The notes: generated by a model not told the origin, from the sequence alone. Positions 49,983 to 59,591 are shown, counted from the stretch's first letter. The stretch: DNA of 64,000 bases from Komagataeibacter swingsii (GCF_003207895.1 NZ_NKUB01000001.1:1-64000), one strand, 5' to 3'. A program made the numbers and translations.

Positions 49983-50678
49983 TTGGGTATCAGTGGTTTA
50001 CGGTTCACTTCGTCGCGACGGCGGTTCATGCAGGGACTGGCAGGGGCTGCCGCGTGCAGTACGGTTCTTGCCGCCCTCCCGGCCCGCTCCAGCCCGCCCG
50101 CATCCTATGCCCCGCGTTTTTTCACCCCCGCCGAATGGGCGTTCCTGGTCGCCGCGTGTGACCGCCTGATCCCGGCCGATGAAAATGGCCCCGGCGCGCT
50201 GGCGCTGGACGTGCCGCGTTTCATCGACATGCAGATGGACACGCCCTACGCCCATGGGGCGCAGTGGTACATGCAGGCGCCCTTCGTGCCGGGGCCGGAC
50301 AATTTGGGCTACCAGTTGCCCCATGCCCCGCGTGACCTGTACCGGCGCGGCATCGCGGGCATGGACGCCCACGCGGCCACCCGCCATGGCAGGCCGTTCG
50401 CGGGCCTTGCGCCGGCATTGCAGGACGACCTGCTGCGCGGGGCCGAAAACGGCGGCATGACCTTTGGCGACCTGCCATCCACCGCTTTTTTTGACCAGTT
50501 GCTGGCCAATGTGATGGAAGGCGCGTTTTCGGACCCCGTCCATGGCGGCAATACCGGGCTTGGCGGCTGGATCATGCTCGGCTTTCCCGGCGCGCGGGCC
50601 GATTTCATGGACTGGGTGGACCGCTACGGCGCGCATTACCCGCTGGGCAGCGTGTCCATATCGGGGGAAACGGCATGA
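49983..50678 (+). CDS. Gluconate 2-dehydrogenase-type small subunit (subunit 3), Tat-exported
   Basis: 231 residues. The only in-frame start that keeps the export signal is a TTG at 49983 (GGGCAGG upstream). The twin-arginine signal is SSRRRFMQGLAGAA, ending PARSSP. The mature part has the gluconate dehydrogenase subunit 3 block: FFTPAEWAFLVAACDRLIPADENGPGA, then VMEGAFSDPVHGGNTGLGGW and the C-terminal GFPGARADFMDWVD. It would ferry the flavoprotein through Tat. Its TGA overlaps the large-subunit ATG. Confidence 0.88.
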   Translation: MGISGLRFTSSRRRFMQGLAGAAACSTVLAALPARSSPPASYAPRFFTPAEWAFLVAACDRLIPADENGPGALALDVPRFIDMQMDTPYAHGAQWYMQAPFVPGPDNLGYQLPHAPRDLYRRGIAGMDAHAATRHGRPFAGLAPALQDDLLRGAENGGMTFGDLPSTAFFDQLLANVMEGAFSDPVHGGNTGLGGWIMLGFPGARADFMDWVDRYGAHYPLGSVSISGETA

Positions 50679-52462
50679 GCGACGACGCACGCAGGCTGCG
50701 CGCGGTTGACGTGGTGATCGTGGGCGGTGGCTGGGCCGGGTCCATCATGGCCAAGGAAATGACCGAGGCCGGTCGGTCGGTCGTCATGCTGGAACGCGGG
50801 CCGGACCGCAGCACGGCGGCGGACGGGGCCTATCCCGCCTCGATCGACGAACTGGAGGCCAATTTCCGTTATAAGCTGTTCCAGGACCTGTCGAAGAATA
50901 CCGTCACCATCCGCAACAACAGCCGGCAGACGGCGCTGCCCTATCGCCGCATGGCCGCCTTCCTGCCCGGTGAGGGCGTGGGCGGCGCGGGCCTGCACTG
51001 GTCTGGCGTGCATTTCCGCATACCGCCCGATGACCTGCGCCTGCGTACGCGCGTGATCGAGAAATACGGCGCCAAATTCATTCCCGAAGGCATGAACCTG
51101 CAGGATTACGGCGTCAGTTACGAGGAACTGGAACCCTTTTTCGACAAGGCGGAAAAGGTATTCGGCACATCGGGCGAAGCCTACATGGTCAAGGGGCAGG
51201 TGGTGGGGAAGGGGAATGTGTTCTCCCCCTCGCGTTCTGACCATTTCCCGCTGCCCGCGCTGAAGGATGTCTATACCGCCCACCTGTTCCGCAAGGCGGC
51301 GGCGGAAGTGGGATTCCACCCCTATTCCCTGCCGGCGGCCAATGCGTCGCGGCAGTACATCAACCCGTATGGCGTGCAGATGGGGCCGTGCAATTTCTGC
51401 GGTTATTGCAGCGGGTATGCCTGTTACATGTATTCCAAGGCATCGCCCAACGTGAACATCCTGCCGGTGCTGCGGCGTCACCCGCTGTTTGAGCTGCGCG
51501 CGGGCTGCCATGTAATGAAGGTGGAACTGGATGCGGAGGGCAGGCGGGCGACCGGCGTGACCTATACCGATCCCGATGGCGCGGTCGTGACCCAGCCCGC
51601 GGAGATGGTGATCCTGACCGCGTTCCAGTTCCATAATGTCCGGCTCATGCTGCTGTCGGGCATCGGCAGGCCTTATGACCCCGCACGCAACGAAGGGGTG
51701 GTGGGGCGCAATTTCGTCTACCAGAACGTAACGACCAGCAATGTCTGGCTCGACCGCGGTATTGATACGAACCAGTATATCGGCGCGGGCGGCGGCGGTG
51801 TCGCGTTTGATGACTTCAACAGCGAAAATTTCGACCACGGGCCGCTGGGTTTCGTGGGGGGATCGCCGGTCTGGGTGAACCAGGCGGGTGTGAAGGCAAT
51901 CGCCGCCGCCCATTCCGGCGGCCCGCCGGGCACGCCGCGCTGGGGCAGTGCGTGGAAGGCGGGCGTGATCGACACCTACCGCCATTCCCTGCGCATTGAT
52001 GCCCATGGCGCGAACATGGCCTATCGCGACGTGTATCTCGACCTCGACCCGACATGGAAGGACGCTTACGGACAGCCCCTGCTGCGCATGACGTTTGACT
52101 GGAAAGACAACGACATCCGCATGAACCGCTATGTGGTGGACAGGATCGGCGACGTGGCGAAGGCCATGGGCGCGCGGCGCGTCAACCTGACAAAACGCGA
52201 ATTCGGCAGGCCGTTCGATACACGACAGTACCAGACCACCCATCTGGGTGGCGGAGCGGTCATGGGCACGGATCCGGGCACCAGCGCGCTCAACCGCTAC
52301 CTGCAGTCATGGGATGTGCATAATGTATTCGTGATCGGGGCGAACGCCTTTCCGCAGGGAACGGGCTACAACCCCACCGGCATGGTCGCGGCGCTGGCGT
52401 ACTGGGCGGCCCACCACATCCGCACGACCTATCTTGCCCATCCCGGGCCGCTGGCGGGATGA
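50675..52462 (+). CDS. FAD-dependent gluconate/2-ketogluconate dehydrogenase-type large subunit
   Basis: 595 residues, GMC family, the length of gluconate 2-dehydrogenase flavoproteins (about 590) and longer than the first operon's large subunit (545). FAD motif VVIVGGGWAGSIMAKEM near 11-27; GEGVGGAGLHWSG near 95; a Cys cluster CNFCGYCSGYACYMYSKASP starting near 239; C-terminal GANAFPQGTGYNPTGMVAALAY. It oxidises a sugar acid at the periplasmic face and passes electrons to the cytochrome subunit. Gluconate to 2-ketogluconate, or the next step, is the family expectation. ATGA overlaps couple it on both sides. Confidence 0.86.
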   Translation: MSDDARRLRAVDVVIVGGGWAGSIMAKEMTEAGRSVVMLERGPDRSTAADGAYPASIDELEANFRYKLFQDLSKNTVTIRNNSRQTALPYRRMAAFLPGEGVGGAGLHWSGVHFRIPPDDLRLRTRVIEKYGAKFIPEGMNLQDYGVSYEELEPFFDKAEKVFGTSGEAYMVKGQVVGKGNVFSPSRSDHFPLPALKDVYTAHLFRKAAAEVGFHPYSLPAANASRQYINPYGVQMGPCNFCGYCSGYACYMYSKASPNVNILPVLRRHPLFELRAGCHVMKVELDAEGRRATGVTYTDPDGAVVTQPAEMVILTAFQFHNVRLMLLSGIGRPYDPARNEGVVGRNFVYQNVTTSNVWLDRGIDTNQYIGAGGGGVAFDDFNSENFDHGPLGFVGGSPVWVNQAGVKAIAAAHSGGPPGTPRWGSAWKAGVIDTYRHSLRIDAHGANMAYRDVYLDLDPTWKDAYGQPLLRMTFDWKDNDIRMNRYVVDRIGDVAKAMGARRVNLTKREFGRPFDTRQYQTTHLGGGAVMGTDPGTSALNRYLQSWDVHNVFVIGANAFPQGTGYNPTGMVAALAYWAAHHIRTTYLAHPGPLAG

Positions 52463-53829
52463 CGGGCATGGCGTGGGGAAAGCGGCTGTGCCTGCTGGCG
52501 GCCGTGCTGGCGGCGGGGATGATGGCGACGCCACTGGCGCGCGCGCAGGATCAGGCACCGGATCACCAGCTACACGGGCAGGACGGGGATGATGCGGTCG
52601 CGCGCGGGGAATACATGGCCCGCGTGGCCGATTGCGGGGCCTGCCATACCGTGCCCGGCGGTGCGCCCTTTGCCGGGGGCATGGCCTTCCACCTGCCGAC
52701 CGGCACGCTGTACGCCCCCAACATCACCCCGGACCGGCAGACGGGCATTGGCCGGTATTCCGAAGCCGAATTCAGCCGTGCCCTGCGCCGGGGCATCCGC
52801 CGTGACGGGGCGACGCTGTACCCGGCCATGCCCTATCCGTCATATGCCCGCCTGACGGATGCGGACGTGCATGTGCTGTATGTCTATTTCATGCAGGGGG
52901 TAAAACCCGTCACGCATGCGGTGGCGCAGGATGGCATGGTGTGGCCGATGTCCATGCGCTGGCCGCTTTCCATCTGGCGCACGCTGTATGCCCCCGACCC
53001 GGAGGCCGTGCGGCGCGACATGGATCGCCGTACCTTCGCCGACCCGCTGGTGGCGCGTGGCAGCTATCTGGTCGAAGGGCCGGGCCATTGTGGCGCGTGC
53101 CATACGCCGCGCGCCCTGACCATGCAGGAAAAGGCCCTGACGGCGGCGGATGGGCCGCTGTACCTGTCGGGGGGGGACGTGGTGGATGGCTGGCGTCCCG
53201 TCAGCCTGCGCGGGGAAAACCGCACCGGGCTGGGGCGGTGGAACGAACATGACATCGTCCGTTTCCTCGCGACCGGGCGCATGCCGCTGGGGGCGGCCTT
53301 TGGCGGCATGGCGGACGCCATTGGCCATGGCACGCAGCATATGACGGATGATGACCGGCTGGCGATCGCGCGCTACCTCAAGACCCTGTCACCCGCAGCA
53401 CCCATGGTGGCGCAGGGCTGGACCTACGACCCTGCGGTAACGGACGCCCTGCGCGCGGGTGATGTCTCGGCCCGGGGCGCGCGGGCCTATGTCGATCGCT
53501 GCGCGGCCTGCCACCGCACCGATGGCCGCGGCTATCCCACCACGTTCCCGCCACTGGCGGGCAACCCGGTGGTCATGGACCCCAGACCCGATTCCCTGAT
53601 CCGCATCGTGCTGGAAGGCAATATCCTGCGCGCCACGCGGCAGGCGCCTTCCGCCTTTGTCATGCCCGGTTTCGCCGCGCGCATGGACGACAGGGCCGTG
53701 GCGGATACCGTCACCTTCATCCGCGCGGCGTGGGGGAATGACGCGCCTGCCGTAACAGGCGTGGATGTGGCGCGGATACGGCGCACCCTGTCGCCCGGAC
53801 ACCCGCCCGCATCCTTGCCCATGAACTGA
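52459..53829 (+). CDS. Tri-heme cytochrome c subunit of the second dehydrogenase
   Basis: 456 residues, ATGA overlap with the large subunit. Signal peptide about 1-30 (LLAAVLAAGMMATPLARAQ). Three c-heme motifs: CGACH at 59, CGACH at 211 and CAACH at 348. PFAGGMAFHLPTGTLYAPNITPD after the first heme is a family hallmark shared with the first operon's cytochrome. It carries electrons to ubiquinone. It lacks the Pro-Ala linker of the first cytochrome. Confidence 0.9.
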   Translation: MTGMAWGKRLCLLAAVLAAGMMATPLARAQDQAPDHQLHGQDGDDAVARGEYMARVADCGACHTVPGGAPFAGGMAFHLPTGTLYAPNITPDRQTGIGRYSEAEFSRALRRGIRRDGATLYPAMPYPSYARLTDADVHVLYVYFMQGVKPVTHAVAQDGMVWPMSMRWPLSIWRTLYAPDPEAVRRDMDRRTFADPLVARGSYLVEGPGHCGACHTPRALTMQEKALTAADGPLYLSGGDVVDGWRPVSLRGENRTGLGRWNEHDIVRFLATGRMPLGAAFGGMADAIGHGTQHMTDDDRLAIARYLKTLSPAAPMVAQGWTYDPAVTDALRAGDVSARGARAYVDRCAACHRTDGRGYPTTFPPLAGNPVVMDPRPDSLIRIVLEGNILRATRQAPSAFVMPGFAARMDDRAVADTVTFIRAAWGNDAPAVTGVDVARIRRTLSPGHPPASLPMN

Positions 53830-53913
53830 TTGTGAACCATGCGCGGGGCGGGGTTCGATTGCCCTTGTCCCCCGGACTTGCCTCAATGACCTGATATCCA
53901 GCACGGGGAGACG

Positions 53914-55170
53914 ATGACCATGTCCATGCACAGGCGTGACCTGTTCCGTGCCATCCTGCCATTGTCCGTGGGGCTGTATGGTGTCGCCCATGCGGCGGAA
54001 CCGGCGCGTGATGCCACCAACCGCGACCATGGCGTGGCGCCCTCCGGCCCGTTCGAGGTCGTGGCCCGGTTTGATGGTCCCGGCCCGTCCGGCATCGCGG
54101 TGACGCATGGGCGCGTATTCGTGGGGTTCCCCCGCCACGCGGTCAATCACCACGGCGCGACCTTGGCTGAACTGAAGGACGGGAAGCTGTACCCCTATCC
54201 CGACGCGGCGCACAGCATGCCCTCCGACCAGCCGCCAGCAAGCCGCCTCATGTCCGTGCATGGCATGACGACGGATGCGCGGGGGCGGTTATGGGCCATT
54301 GACGATGGCAAGCTGGCGGGGCAGCCACTTGTCCCCGGTGCGGCGAAAATCATCGGCATCGACCCGGAAACCGACCGGATCTCCGCCAGCATCATCCTGC
54401 GCGCGCCGACCCTGCTGCCCGACAGCCACATGAACGACCTGCGGGTGGACCTGACGCATGGGGCGCAGGGTACGGTGTATGTGACCGATTCCTCCTTCGG
54501 CCTGTCGCCCGCCCTTGTGGTGGTGGATATCGCGACAGGACGGCAGCGCCGGGTGCTGGCCGATCATCCCTCCATCCAGGCGGAGCGTCCCTTCATGGCG
54601 GTGGTGGAGGGGCGACCGCTGGTGTTCGATCCCCCGCGGCACCCGCCCGCCTTCGTCTGGGGCGGGGTGGACGGCATTACCCTGTCGCCCGACAGCGCCA
54701 CGCTGTATTACAGCCCGCTGACCAGCAGGCGGCTTTACGGCATTCCCACCAGCCTGCTGGCTGATTTTTCCAAGACCGACGCGCAGCTTGCAGCCGGAAT
54801 ACGCGACCTGGGGGAAAAGGGCGTGGCCGACGGGCTGGCCAGTGATGCAAGGGGGCGCATCTACACCACCAATTTCGAACATGACGCCATCTTCCGCCGC
54901 AATGCCGACGGGACGTTCGACACCATGGTGCATGACCCGCGCATCCTCTCGCCCGACGGGATATTCGTCGATGGCGACATGGTCTACTGCACGCTGGGGC
55001 AGTGGAACCGGCTGGGCGGGCTGAATGGCGGGCATGACCTGCGGGTGCCCCCCTATTACCTGATCCGCTTTCCCACCGACGCCCCCGTGGCCATGGACGC
55101 GACAAAGCCCGCGCATGGCTGGTTGCCCCTTTCCCCCGACGCTGAATTGCGGCAACAATCCATGCCATGA
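53914..55170 (+). CDS. Yellow/major royal jelly protein family (MRJP), exported
   Basis: 418 residues with a Tat-like signal HRRDLFRAILPLSVGLYGVAHA. The chain has the six-bladed propeller signs of the MRJP/yellow family: FVGFPRHAVNHHGATLAELK, SVHGMTTDARGRLWAIDDGK, MNDLRVDL, YVTDSSFGLSPALVVVDIATGR and GVADGLASDARGRIYTTNFEHDAI. Bacterial members are found in dehydrogenase contexts and may be lactonases or sugar-acid binding proteins. Following the gluconate-type SLC genes by 84 bp, it could act on the lactone formed by periplasmic oxidation; this is inference. Its stop overlaps the pyrD start. Confidence 0.8.
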   Translation: MTMSMHRRDLFRAILPLSVGLYGVAHAAEPARDATNRDHGVAPSGPFEVVARFDGPGPSGIAVTHGRVFVGFPRHAVNHHGATLAELKDGKLYPYPDAAHSMPSDQPPASRLMSVHGMTTDARGRLWAIDDGKLAGQPLVPGAAKIIGIDPETDRISASIILRAPTLLPDSHMNDLRVDLTHGAQGTVYVTDSSFGLSPALVVVDIATGRQRRVLADHPSIQAERPFMAVVEGRPLVFDPPRHPPAFVWGGVDGITLSPDSATLYYSPLTSRRLYGIPTSLLADFSKTDAQLAAGIRDLGEKGVADGLASDARGRIYTTNFEHDAIFRRNADGTFDTMVHDPRILSPDGIFVDGDMVYCTLGQWNRLGGLNGGHDLRVPPYYLIRFPTDAPVAMDATKPAHGWLPLSPDAELRQQSMP

Positions 55171-56243
55171 ATATTATGTCGCGTATGATCCTGCCGCTCA
55201 TGCGGCGTCTGGAACCCGAGACCGCCCATCACCTCGCCCTTGATGCCCTGCAACTGGGCCTGGGTGGGGTGTCCTGCCCTGGGAAGGATGACCCGGCGCT
55301 GTCGGTGCGGGCCATGGGCCTGCGGTTTCCCAACCCCATCGGCATGGCGGCGGGGTTTGACAAGAATGCGCTGGTCGTGCGCCCGCTGGCGCGATCGGGC
55401 TTCGGTTTTGTCGAAGCCGGAACCGTGACCCCGCGCCCGCAGCCCGGCAACCCGCAGCCGCGCCTGTTCCGGCTGACGGAAGACCGCGCCATCATCAACC
55501 GCATGGGCTTCAACAACCAGGGCATCGACCGTTTTGCCGTGCGCATGGCGCGCCTGCACCGCGTGGCGTCCCCGCGCCGCACGCCGGGGGCGCAGGTGCC
55601 GGTGGGGGCGAACCTTGGCATCAACAAGACCGGCGCGGACCCCGAGCGCGATTACCCCATGCTGGTCGGGCGGGTGAAGCATTATGCCGACTACATCGTC
55701 ATCAACCTGTCCTCGCCCAACACGCCGGGCCTGCGCGACCTGCTGGAGGCCACGCGCCTGAAGGGCATCCTGGACGCGATCAGTGCCGCCCACCCCGAAC
55801 GGCCGCCGCTGCTGGTCAAGATTTCGCCCGATATCGCGCATGATGACGTGCCAGCGGTGGTCGAGGCCGCGATTGCGGGTGGCGTGCAAGGGCTGATTGT
55901 CTCGAACACCACCATTTCCCGCCCGGCGGGGCTGCGCAGCCCGTATGCCAGCGAGACCGGCGGCCTGTCCGGTCGTCCCCTGCGCGCGCTGGCGCAGGAC
56001 ATGCTGGCCCGCGTGGCGCAGGTGGCGGATGGCCGCGTGGCGCTGGTGGCCTGTGGCGGGATCGAGACCGGGGCCGATATCGTGGACCGGGTGCGCGCGG
56101 GGGCGGACCTTGTGCAGATCTATACGTCCTATGTTTACGAAGGGCCGGGCATCATCGCGCGGCTGAAGGCCGAAACCCTGCGCGCGCTGCGTGCCGAAGG
56201 GTTCGAGACACTGGCCGATGCCAAGGGGACCGCCCGCAAATGA
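55167..56243 (+). CDS. pyrD: Dihydroorotate dehydrogenase, quinone-dependent (class 2)
   Basis: 358 residues, membrane-associated through a short N-terminal helix (MRRLEPETAHHLALDAL). FMN-binding and active site motifs: NPIGMAAGFDKNA near 53, NRMGFNNQG near 110, INLSSPNTPGLRDL with the class 2 catalytic Ser, VSNTTISRP and a GGIETGAD block near the end. It oxidises dihydroorotate to orotate and reduces ubiquinone. It is embedded between an MRJP gene and a HAD gene by ATGA overlaps at both ends, so it is probably cotranscribed with the oxidase operon. Confidence 0.96.
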   Translation: MNIMSRMILPLMRRLEPETAHHLALDALQLGLGGVSCPGKDDPALSVRAMGLRFPNPIGMAAGFDKNALVVRPLARSGFGFVEAGTVTPRPQPGNPQPRLFRLTEDRAIINRMGFNNQGIDRFAVRMARLHRVASPRRTPGAQVPVGANLGINKTGADPERDYPMLVGRVKHYADYIVINLSSPNTPGLRDLLEATRLKGILDAISAAHPERPPLLVKISPDIAHDDVPAVVEAAIAGGVQGLIVSNTTISRPAGLRSPYASETGGLSGRPLRALAQDMLARVAQVADGRVALVACGGIETGADIVDRVRAGADLVQIYTSYVYEGPGIIARLKAETLRALRAEGFETLADAKGTARK

Positions 56244-57115
56244 AATGGCATGACGGGCTGTCCACGCTGAACGCGGATTATGACGGCTACATCCTCGACC
56301 TGTGGGGTGTGGTGCATAATGGGGTCCAGCCCTATCCCGGCGTTCTGGAATGCCTGCAGCGCCTGCGGGCGGCGGGCCGTCGCGTCGTGCTGCTGTCCAA
56401 CGCGCCGCGCCGCACCGCAACGGTCGAGCCGAACCTGCGCCGCATGGGCGTCAGCGCCGACCTGTATGACGCCATCATGACCAGCGGCGAATGCACCCAC
56501 CGCATGCTGGCCAGCCGCGATGACCCGTGGTTCGCCGCACTGGGGCGGCGCATGATCCATCTTGGCCCGGAAAAGGACGTGGATGTCTATGCCGGGCTGG
56601 ACCTTGATGTGGTCACCGACCCGGCGCAGGCGGATTTCGTGCTCAATACCGGGCCGGATGCCGAACTGGGGGAAGAAGACATCGCGCCCTACCTGCCGCT
56701 GCTGCAACGCTGCGCCGCGCAGGAACTGCCCATGATCTGCGCCAATCCCGACCAGCAGGTCATCCGGGGCACGCAGCGCCTGATCTGTGCCGGCGCCATG
56801 GCAAGCTGGTATGCGGAACATGGCCGCGACGTGCGCTGGATCGGCAAGCCCTACCCCGAAGTGTACGGGCTGGCGCTGTCATTGCTGGATGTGCCGCGTG
56901 ATCGTGTGCTGGCGCTGGGGGATGCGCTGGCGACCGACATGCGCGGGGCCGCCACCGCCGGGATTGATGGCTGCTGGGTGCTGGGTGGTATCCATCAGGA
57001 AATGCTGGGCGGTAGCTGGAAACAGGGGCGTAACCCGGATTACGACCTCGCACTGGCCGAGGCCTCCGCCGCCGGGCTTGCGCCGGTGGCCTGCGTGCCG
57101 TCCCTGCGCTGGTAG
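56240..57115 (+). CDS. HAD-superfamily class IIA hydrolase (TIGR01459-like)
   Basis: 291 residues. Nucleophile motif GYILDLWGVVHNG (Asp 20); motif II VVLLSNAPR; cap region typical of NagD/pyridoxal phosphatase-like proteins; motif III WIGKPYPEVY; motif IV LALGDALATDMRGA. This alphaproteobacterial subfamily usually has DLWGV where others have DxDG. Probably a sugar-phosphate or nucleotide phosphatase; the substrate is unknown. ATGA overlap with pyrD, as seen for this family next to pyrD or tRNA genes in relatives I recall. Confidence 0.87.
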   Translation: MKWHDGLSTLNADYDGYILDLWGVVHNGVQPYPGVLECLQRLRAAGRRVVLLSNAPRRTATVEPNLRRMGVSADLYDAIMTSGECTHRMLASRDDPWFAALGRRMIHLGPEKDVDVYAGLDLDVVTDPAQADFVLNTGPDAELGEEDIAPYLPLLQRCAAQELPMICANPDQQVIRGTQRLICAGAMASWYAEHGRDVRWIGKPYPEVYGLALSLLDVPRDRVLALGDALATDMRGAATAGIDGCWVLGGIHQEMLGGSWKQGRNPDYDLALAEASAAGLAPVACVPSLRW

Positions 57116-57130
57116 GGCGGCCCTCCCTGG

Positions 57131-57715
57131 TCAGGCGTGGCCGGGGGAGGCGCTGTACCACGCGGGGTCAATGCGCACGCTGGCCAGCGCCTGCCGCCAC
57201 TTGGCGTTGTGATCGGCCCCGAATACGATGTTTTCGGTGGCCGGGGCCGCGATCCACGCATCATGGCGCAGCATTTCTTCCTCCAGCTGTCCCGCCTCCC
57301 AACTGGCATGTCCCATGGCCAGCAGCGCATGGGCGGGGCCATTGCCATCGGCTATGTCACGCAGCACGTCCAGACTGGCCGTAAGCGTGGTGGTGCGGTC
57401 CACCGGCAGGCTGCCATCGCCGCTCCAGTCCGATGTATGCAGCACGAAGCCACGCCCGTTATCCATCGGCCCGCCCGCGCACAGGTTGATGCGGCGGCGC
57501 GGGGGGACGGGGGCGATGCCAAGCTGTTCCAGCACGTCATCCAGTACGGGCTGGGACAGGCGACGGTTGACGACAAGGCCCATGGCCCCGTCCTCGGGCG
57601 TATGGGCGCACAGGTAGACGACACTGCGCGCGAAGGCGGGATCGGTCAGGGCAGGGGTAGCCACAAGCAGGTGACCCGTCAGGCTGCAGCCTGGAGTTGT
57701 CGCAAAGGAAGCCAT
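57131..57715 (-). CDS. YqgE/AlgH family protein
   Basis: 194 residues from ATG 57715; a longer in-frame ATG at 57751 is possible. Family signs: LTGHLLVATPALTDPAFARSVVYLCAHTPEDGAMGLVVNRRL at the N-terminus, NLCAGGPMDNGRGFVLH and GHASWEAGQLEEEM. YqgE's biochemical function is unknown; the fold is known. It converges with the HAD gene, 15 bp apart. Confidence 0.93.
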   Translation of the reverse strand: MASFATTPGCSLTGHLLVATPALTDPAFARSVVYLCAHTPEDGAMGLVVNRRLSQPVLDDVLEQLGIAPVPPRRRINLCAGGPMDNGRGFVLHTSDWSGDGSLPVDRTTTLTASLDVLRDIADGNGPAHALLAMGHASWEAGQLEEEMLRHDAWIAAPATENIVFGADHNAKWRQALASVRIDPAWYSASPGHA

Positions 57716-57845
57716 ACACCACCATAGAACCGGATTTGCCCTGCTTTGCAACCATTTCAGGCATTGCCCATGGCGTGATCGTTCTCAATGACGGATGCCC
57801 CGCGATATGCAAGGCTTGCCGTTCCATGCACGAAGGAGACCGACC

Positions 57846-58604
57846 ATGAAGCAGACCGCACTGGTAACCGGGGCCACAGCCGGATTCGGCAAGGCGATTG
57901 CCCAGCGCCTTGTGCATGATGGCTACCGTGTCATCGCAACCGGCCGCAGGCGCGAACGCCTTGAGGCGCTGGCGGCGGAACTGGGGCCGGACCTGCTGCC
58001 CTTCCCGCTGGACATGGATGACGCGGCCGCAGTCACGGCCCTGCCGGGCAGCCTGCCGGAGGGATGGCGCGATGTGGACGTGCTGATCAACAATGCCGGG
58101 CTGGCGCTGGGCATGGAAAAGGCGCAGGACGCGGATATCGCCAACTGGCAGACCATGATTGCCACCAACGTGACCGGCATGGTCGAACTGACGCGCGTGC
58201 TGCTGCCCGGCATGGTGGCGCGCGATCGCGGGCATGTCGTGACCCTTGGCAGCACGGCTGGCGCCTATCCCTATGCCGGCGGCAACGTGTATGGCGCGAC
58301 CAAGGCGTTTGTCAGCCAGTTCACGCGCAACCTGCGCTGTGACCTGCTGGGGCATAATGTGCGCGTGACGAACCTTGAACCCGGCCTGTGCGGGGGGAGT
58401 GAGTTCAGCCAGGTGCGCCTGCGTGACGATGCGAAGGCCGCGGCGGTGTACGCGGGCACAAAGCCGCTGCTCCCGGTGGACATTGCCGAAACGGTGGCCT
58501 GGGTCCTGTCGCTGCCGCGTCATGTCAATATCAACGAAATCGAGATGATGCCGGTCTGTCAGGCGGCGGGCGGCCTTGCGGTGGCGCGGGGGATGAAGGA
58601 CTGA
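57846..58604 (+). CDS. Short-chain dehydrogenase, YdfG-like
   Basis: 252 residues from ATG 57846 (GAAGGAG at 7 bases). NAD(P) motif TGATAGFGKAIAQRL; NNAGLALG; catalytic Ser in LGSTAGAYP; YGATK active-site Tyr and Lys; EPGLCGGSEFSQVR. The pattern resembles E. coli YdfG (3-hydroxypropionate/serine dehydrogenase, NADP). It ends two bases before the PPK2 gene, so the two form an operon. Confidence 0.87.
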   Translation: MKQTALVTGATAGFGKAIAQRLVHDGYRVIATGRRRERLEALAAELGPDLLPFPLDMDDAAAVTALPGSLPEGWRDVDVLINNAGLALGMEKAQDADIANWQTMIATNVTGMVELTRVLLPGMVARDRGHVVTLGSTAGAYPYAGGNVYGATKAFVSQFTRNLRCDLLGHNVRVTNLEPGLCGGSEFSQVRLRDDAKAAAVYAGTKPLLPVDIAETVAWVLSLPRHVNINEIEMMPVCQAAGGLAVARGMKD

Positions 58605-58606
58605 TC

Positions 58607-59536
58607 ATGGCCCGCAAGACCAGGAATATGAGCAACACGCTGGCGCGCCAGTTCCGTGTGCGCGACGGGCATGGTTTTTCCCTTGCAGCCTGCCCCACGC
58701 GGGCGGCGGAAGCCTGCGGGCTGGACAAGAAAACCGGCAAGCGGCTGCTGAAGGAACGCATCCGCCGCCTGTCGCAACTGCAGGCCGTGCTGTACGCCAA
58801 TGGCACATGGTCCGTGCTGATTGTGTTGCAGGCGCTGGATGCGGGGGGCAAGGACGGCGTGATCAAGCATGTCATGTCCGGCATCAACCCGCAGGGTGTC
58901 AGTGTTACGTCGTTCAAGCAGCCCGGTCCGGTTGAACTGTCGCACGGATACCTGTGGCGCGAGCATCTGGCCGCGCCCGCGGCAGGCCGCATCGGTATTT
59001 TCAACCGCAGCCATTATGAGGAAGTGCTGGTCACCCGCGTGCATCCCGAACTGCTGGACCATGAATGCCTGCCGCCCTCCCTCCGTAAAAAGCCGACATT
59101 CTGGCAGGACCGTTACGAGGACATCATCCATTTCGAACAGTACATGGCGCGCCAGGGCACGGTTGTGCTGAAGTTCTTCCTGCACCTGTCCAAGGAGGAG
59201 CAGCGAAAGCGCTTCCTGCGCCGCATCGACCATCGTACCAAGAACTGGAAATTCTCGCCCGCCGACATCCACGAACGGCAGTACTGGGATGCGTACCAGA
59301 ACGCGTACGAGGAAGCGATCCGGCGCACCGCCGGCCCCGATGCGCCGTGGTTTGTCGTGCCAGCCGACCAGAAATGGTTTGAACGGCTGGTGGTGATCGA
59401 GGCCATCATTGACGCGCTGGAAAAACTGCGCCTGAAAATGCCGGCATCCGATCCCGCCATGGAGGCGGAAATGGAAAAGGCCCGCAGGCAGCTTGAAGCG
59501 GAAGCCCCGCCGGCCCCCAATCACGCCGTTCATTGA
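58607..59536 (+). CDS. ppk2: Polyphosphate kinase 2 family protein
   Basis: 309 residues. Walker A ALDAGGKDGVIKHVM near 73-87; lid and base motifs IFNRSHYEEVLVTRVH, DIIHFEQYMARQGTVVLKFFLHLSKEEQRKRF; WDAYQNAYEEAIRRT. PPK2 enzymes use polyphosphate to phosphorylate NDPs or NMPs. Length fits class I or III single-domain enzymes. It starts two bases after the SDR gene. Confidence 0.92.
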   Translation: MARKTRNMSNTLARQFRVRDGHGFSLAACPTRAAEACGLDKKTGKRLLKERIRRLSQLQAVLYANGTWSVLIVLQALDAGGKDGVIKHVMSGINPQGVSVTSFKQPGPVELSHGYLWREHLAAPAAGRIGIFNRSHYEEVLVTRVHPELLDHECLPPSLRKKPTFWQDRYEDIIHFEQYMARQGTVVLKFFLHLSKEEQRKRFLRRIDHRTKNWKFSPADIHERQYWDAYQNAYEEAIRRTAGPDAPWFVVPADQKWFERLVVIEAIIDALEKLRLKMPASDPAMEAEMEKARRQLEAEAPPAPNHAVH

Positions 59537-59591
59537 CCTGCGTGCCGACACCCCGCAAAAGATTGTGATCTTGTGTGAATGGAGAACAGTC

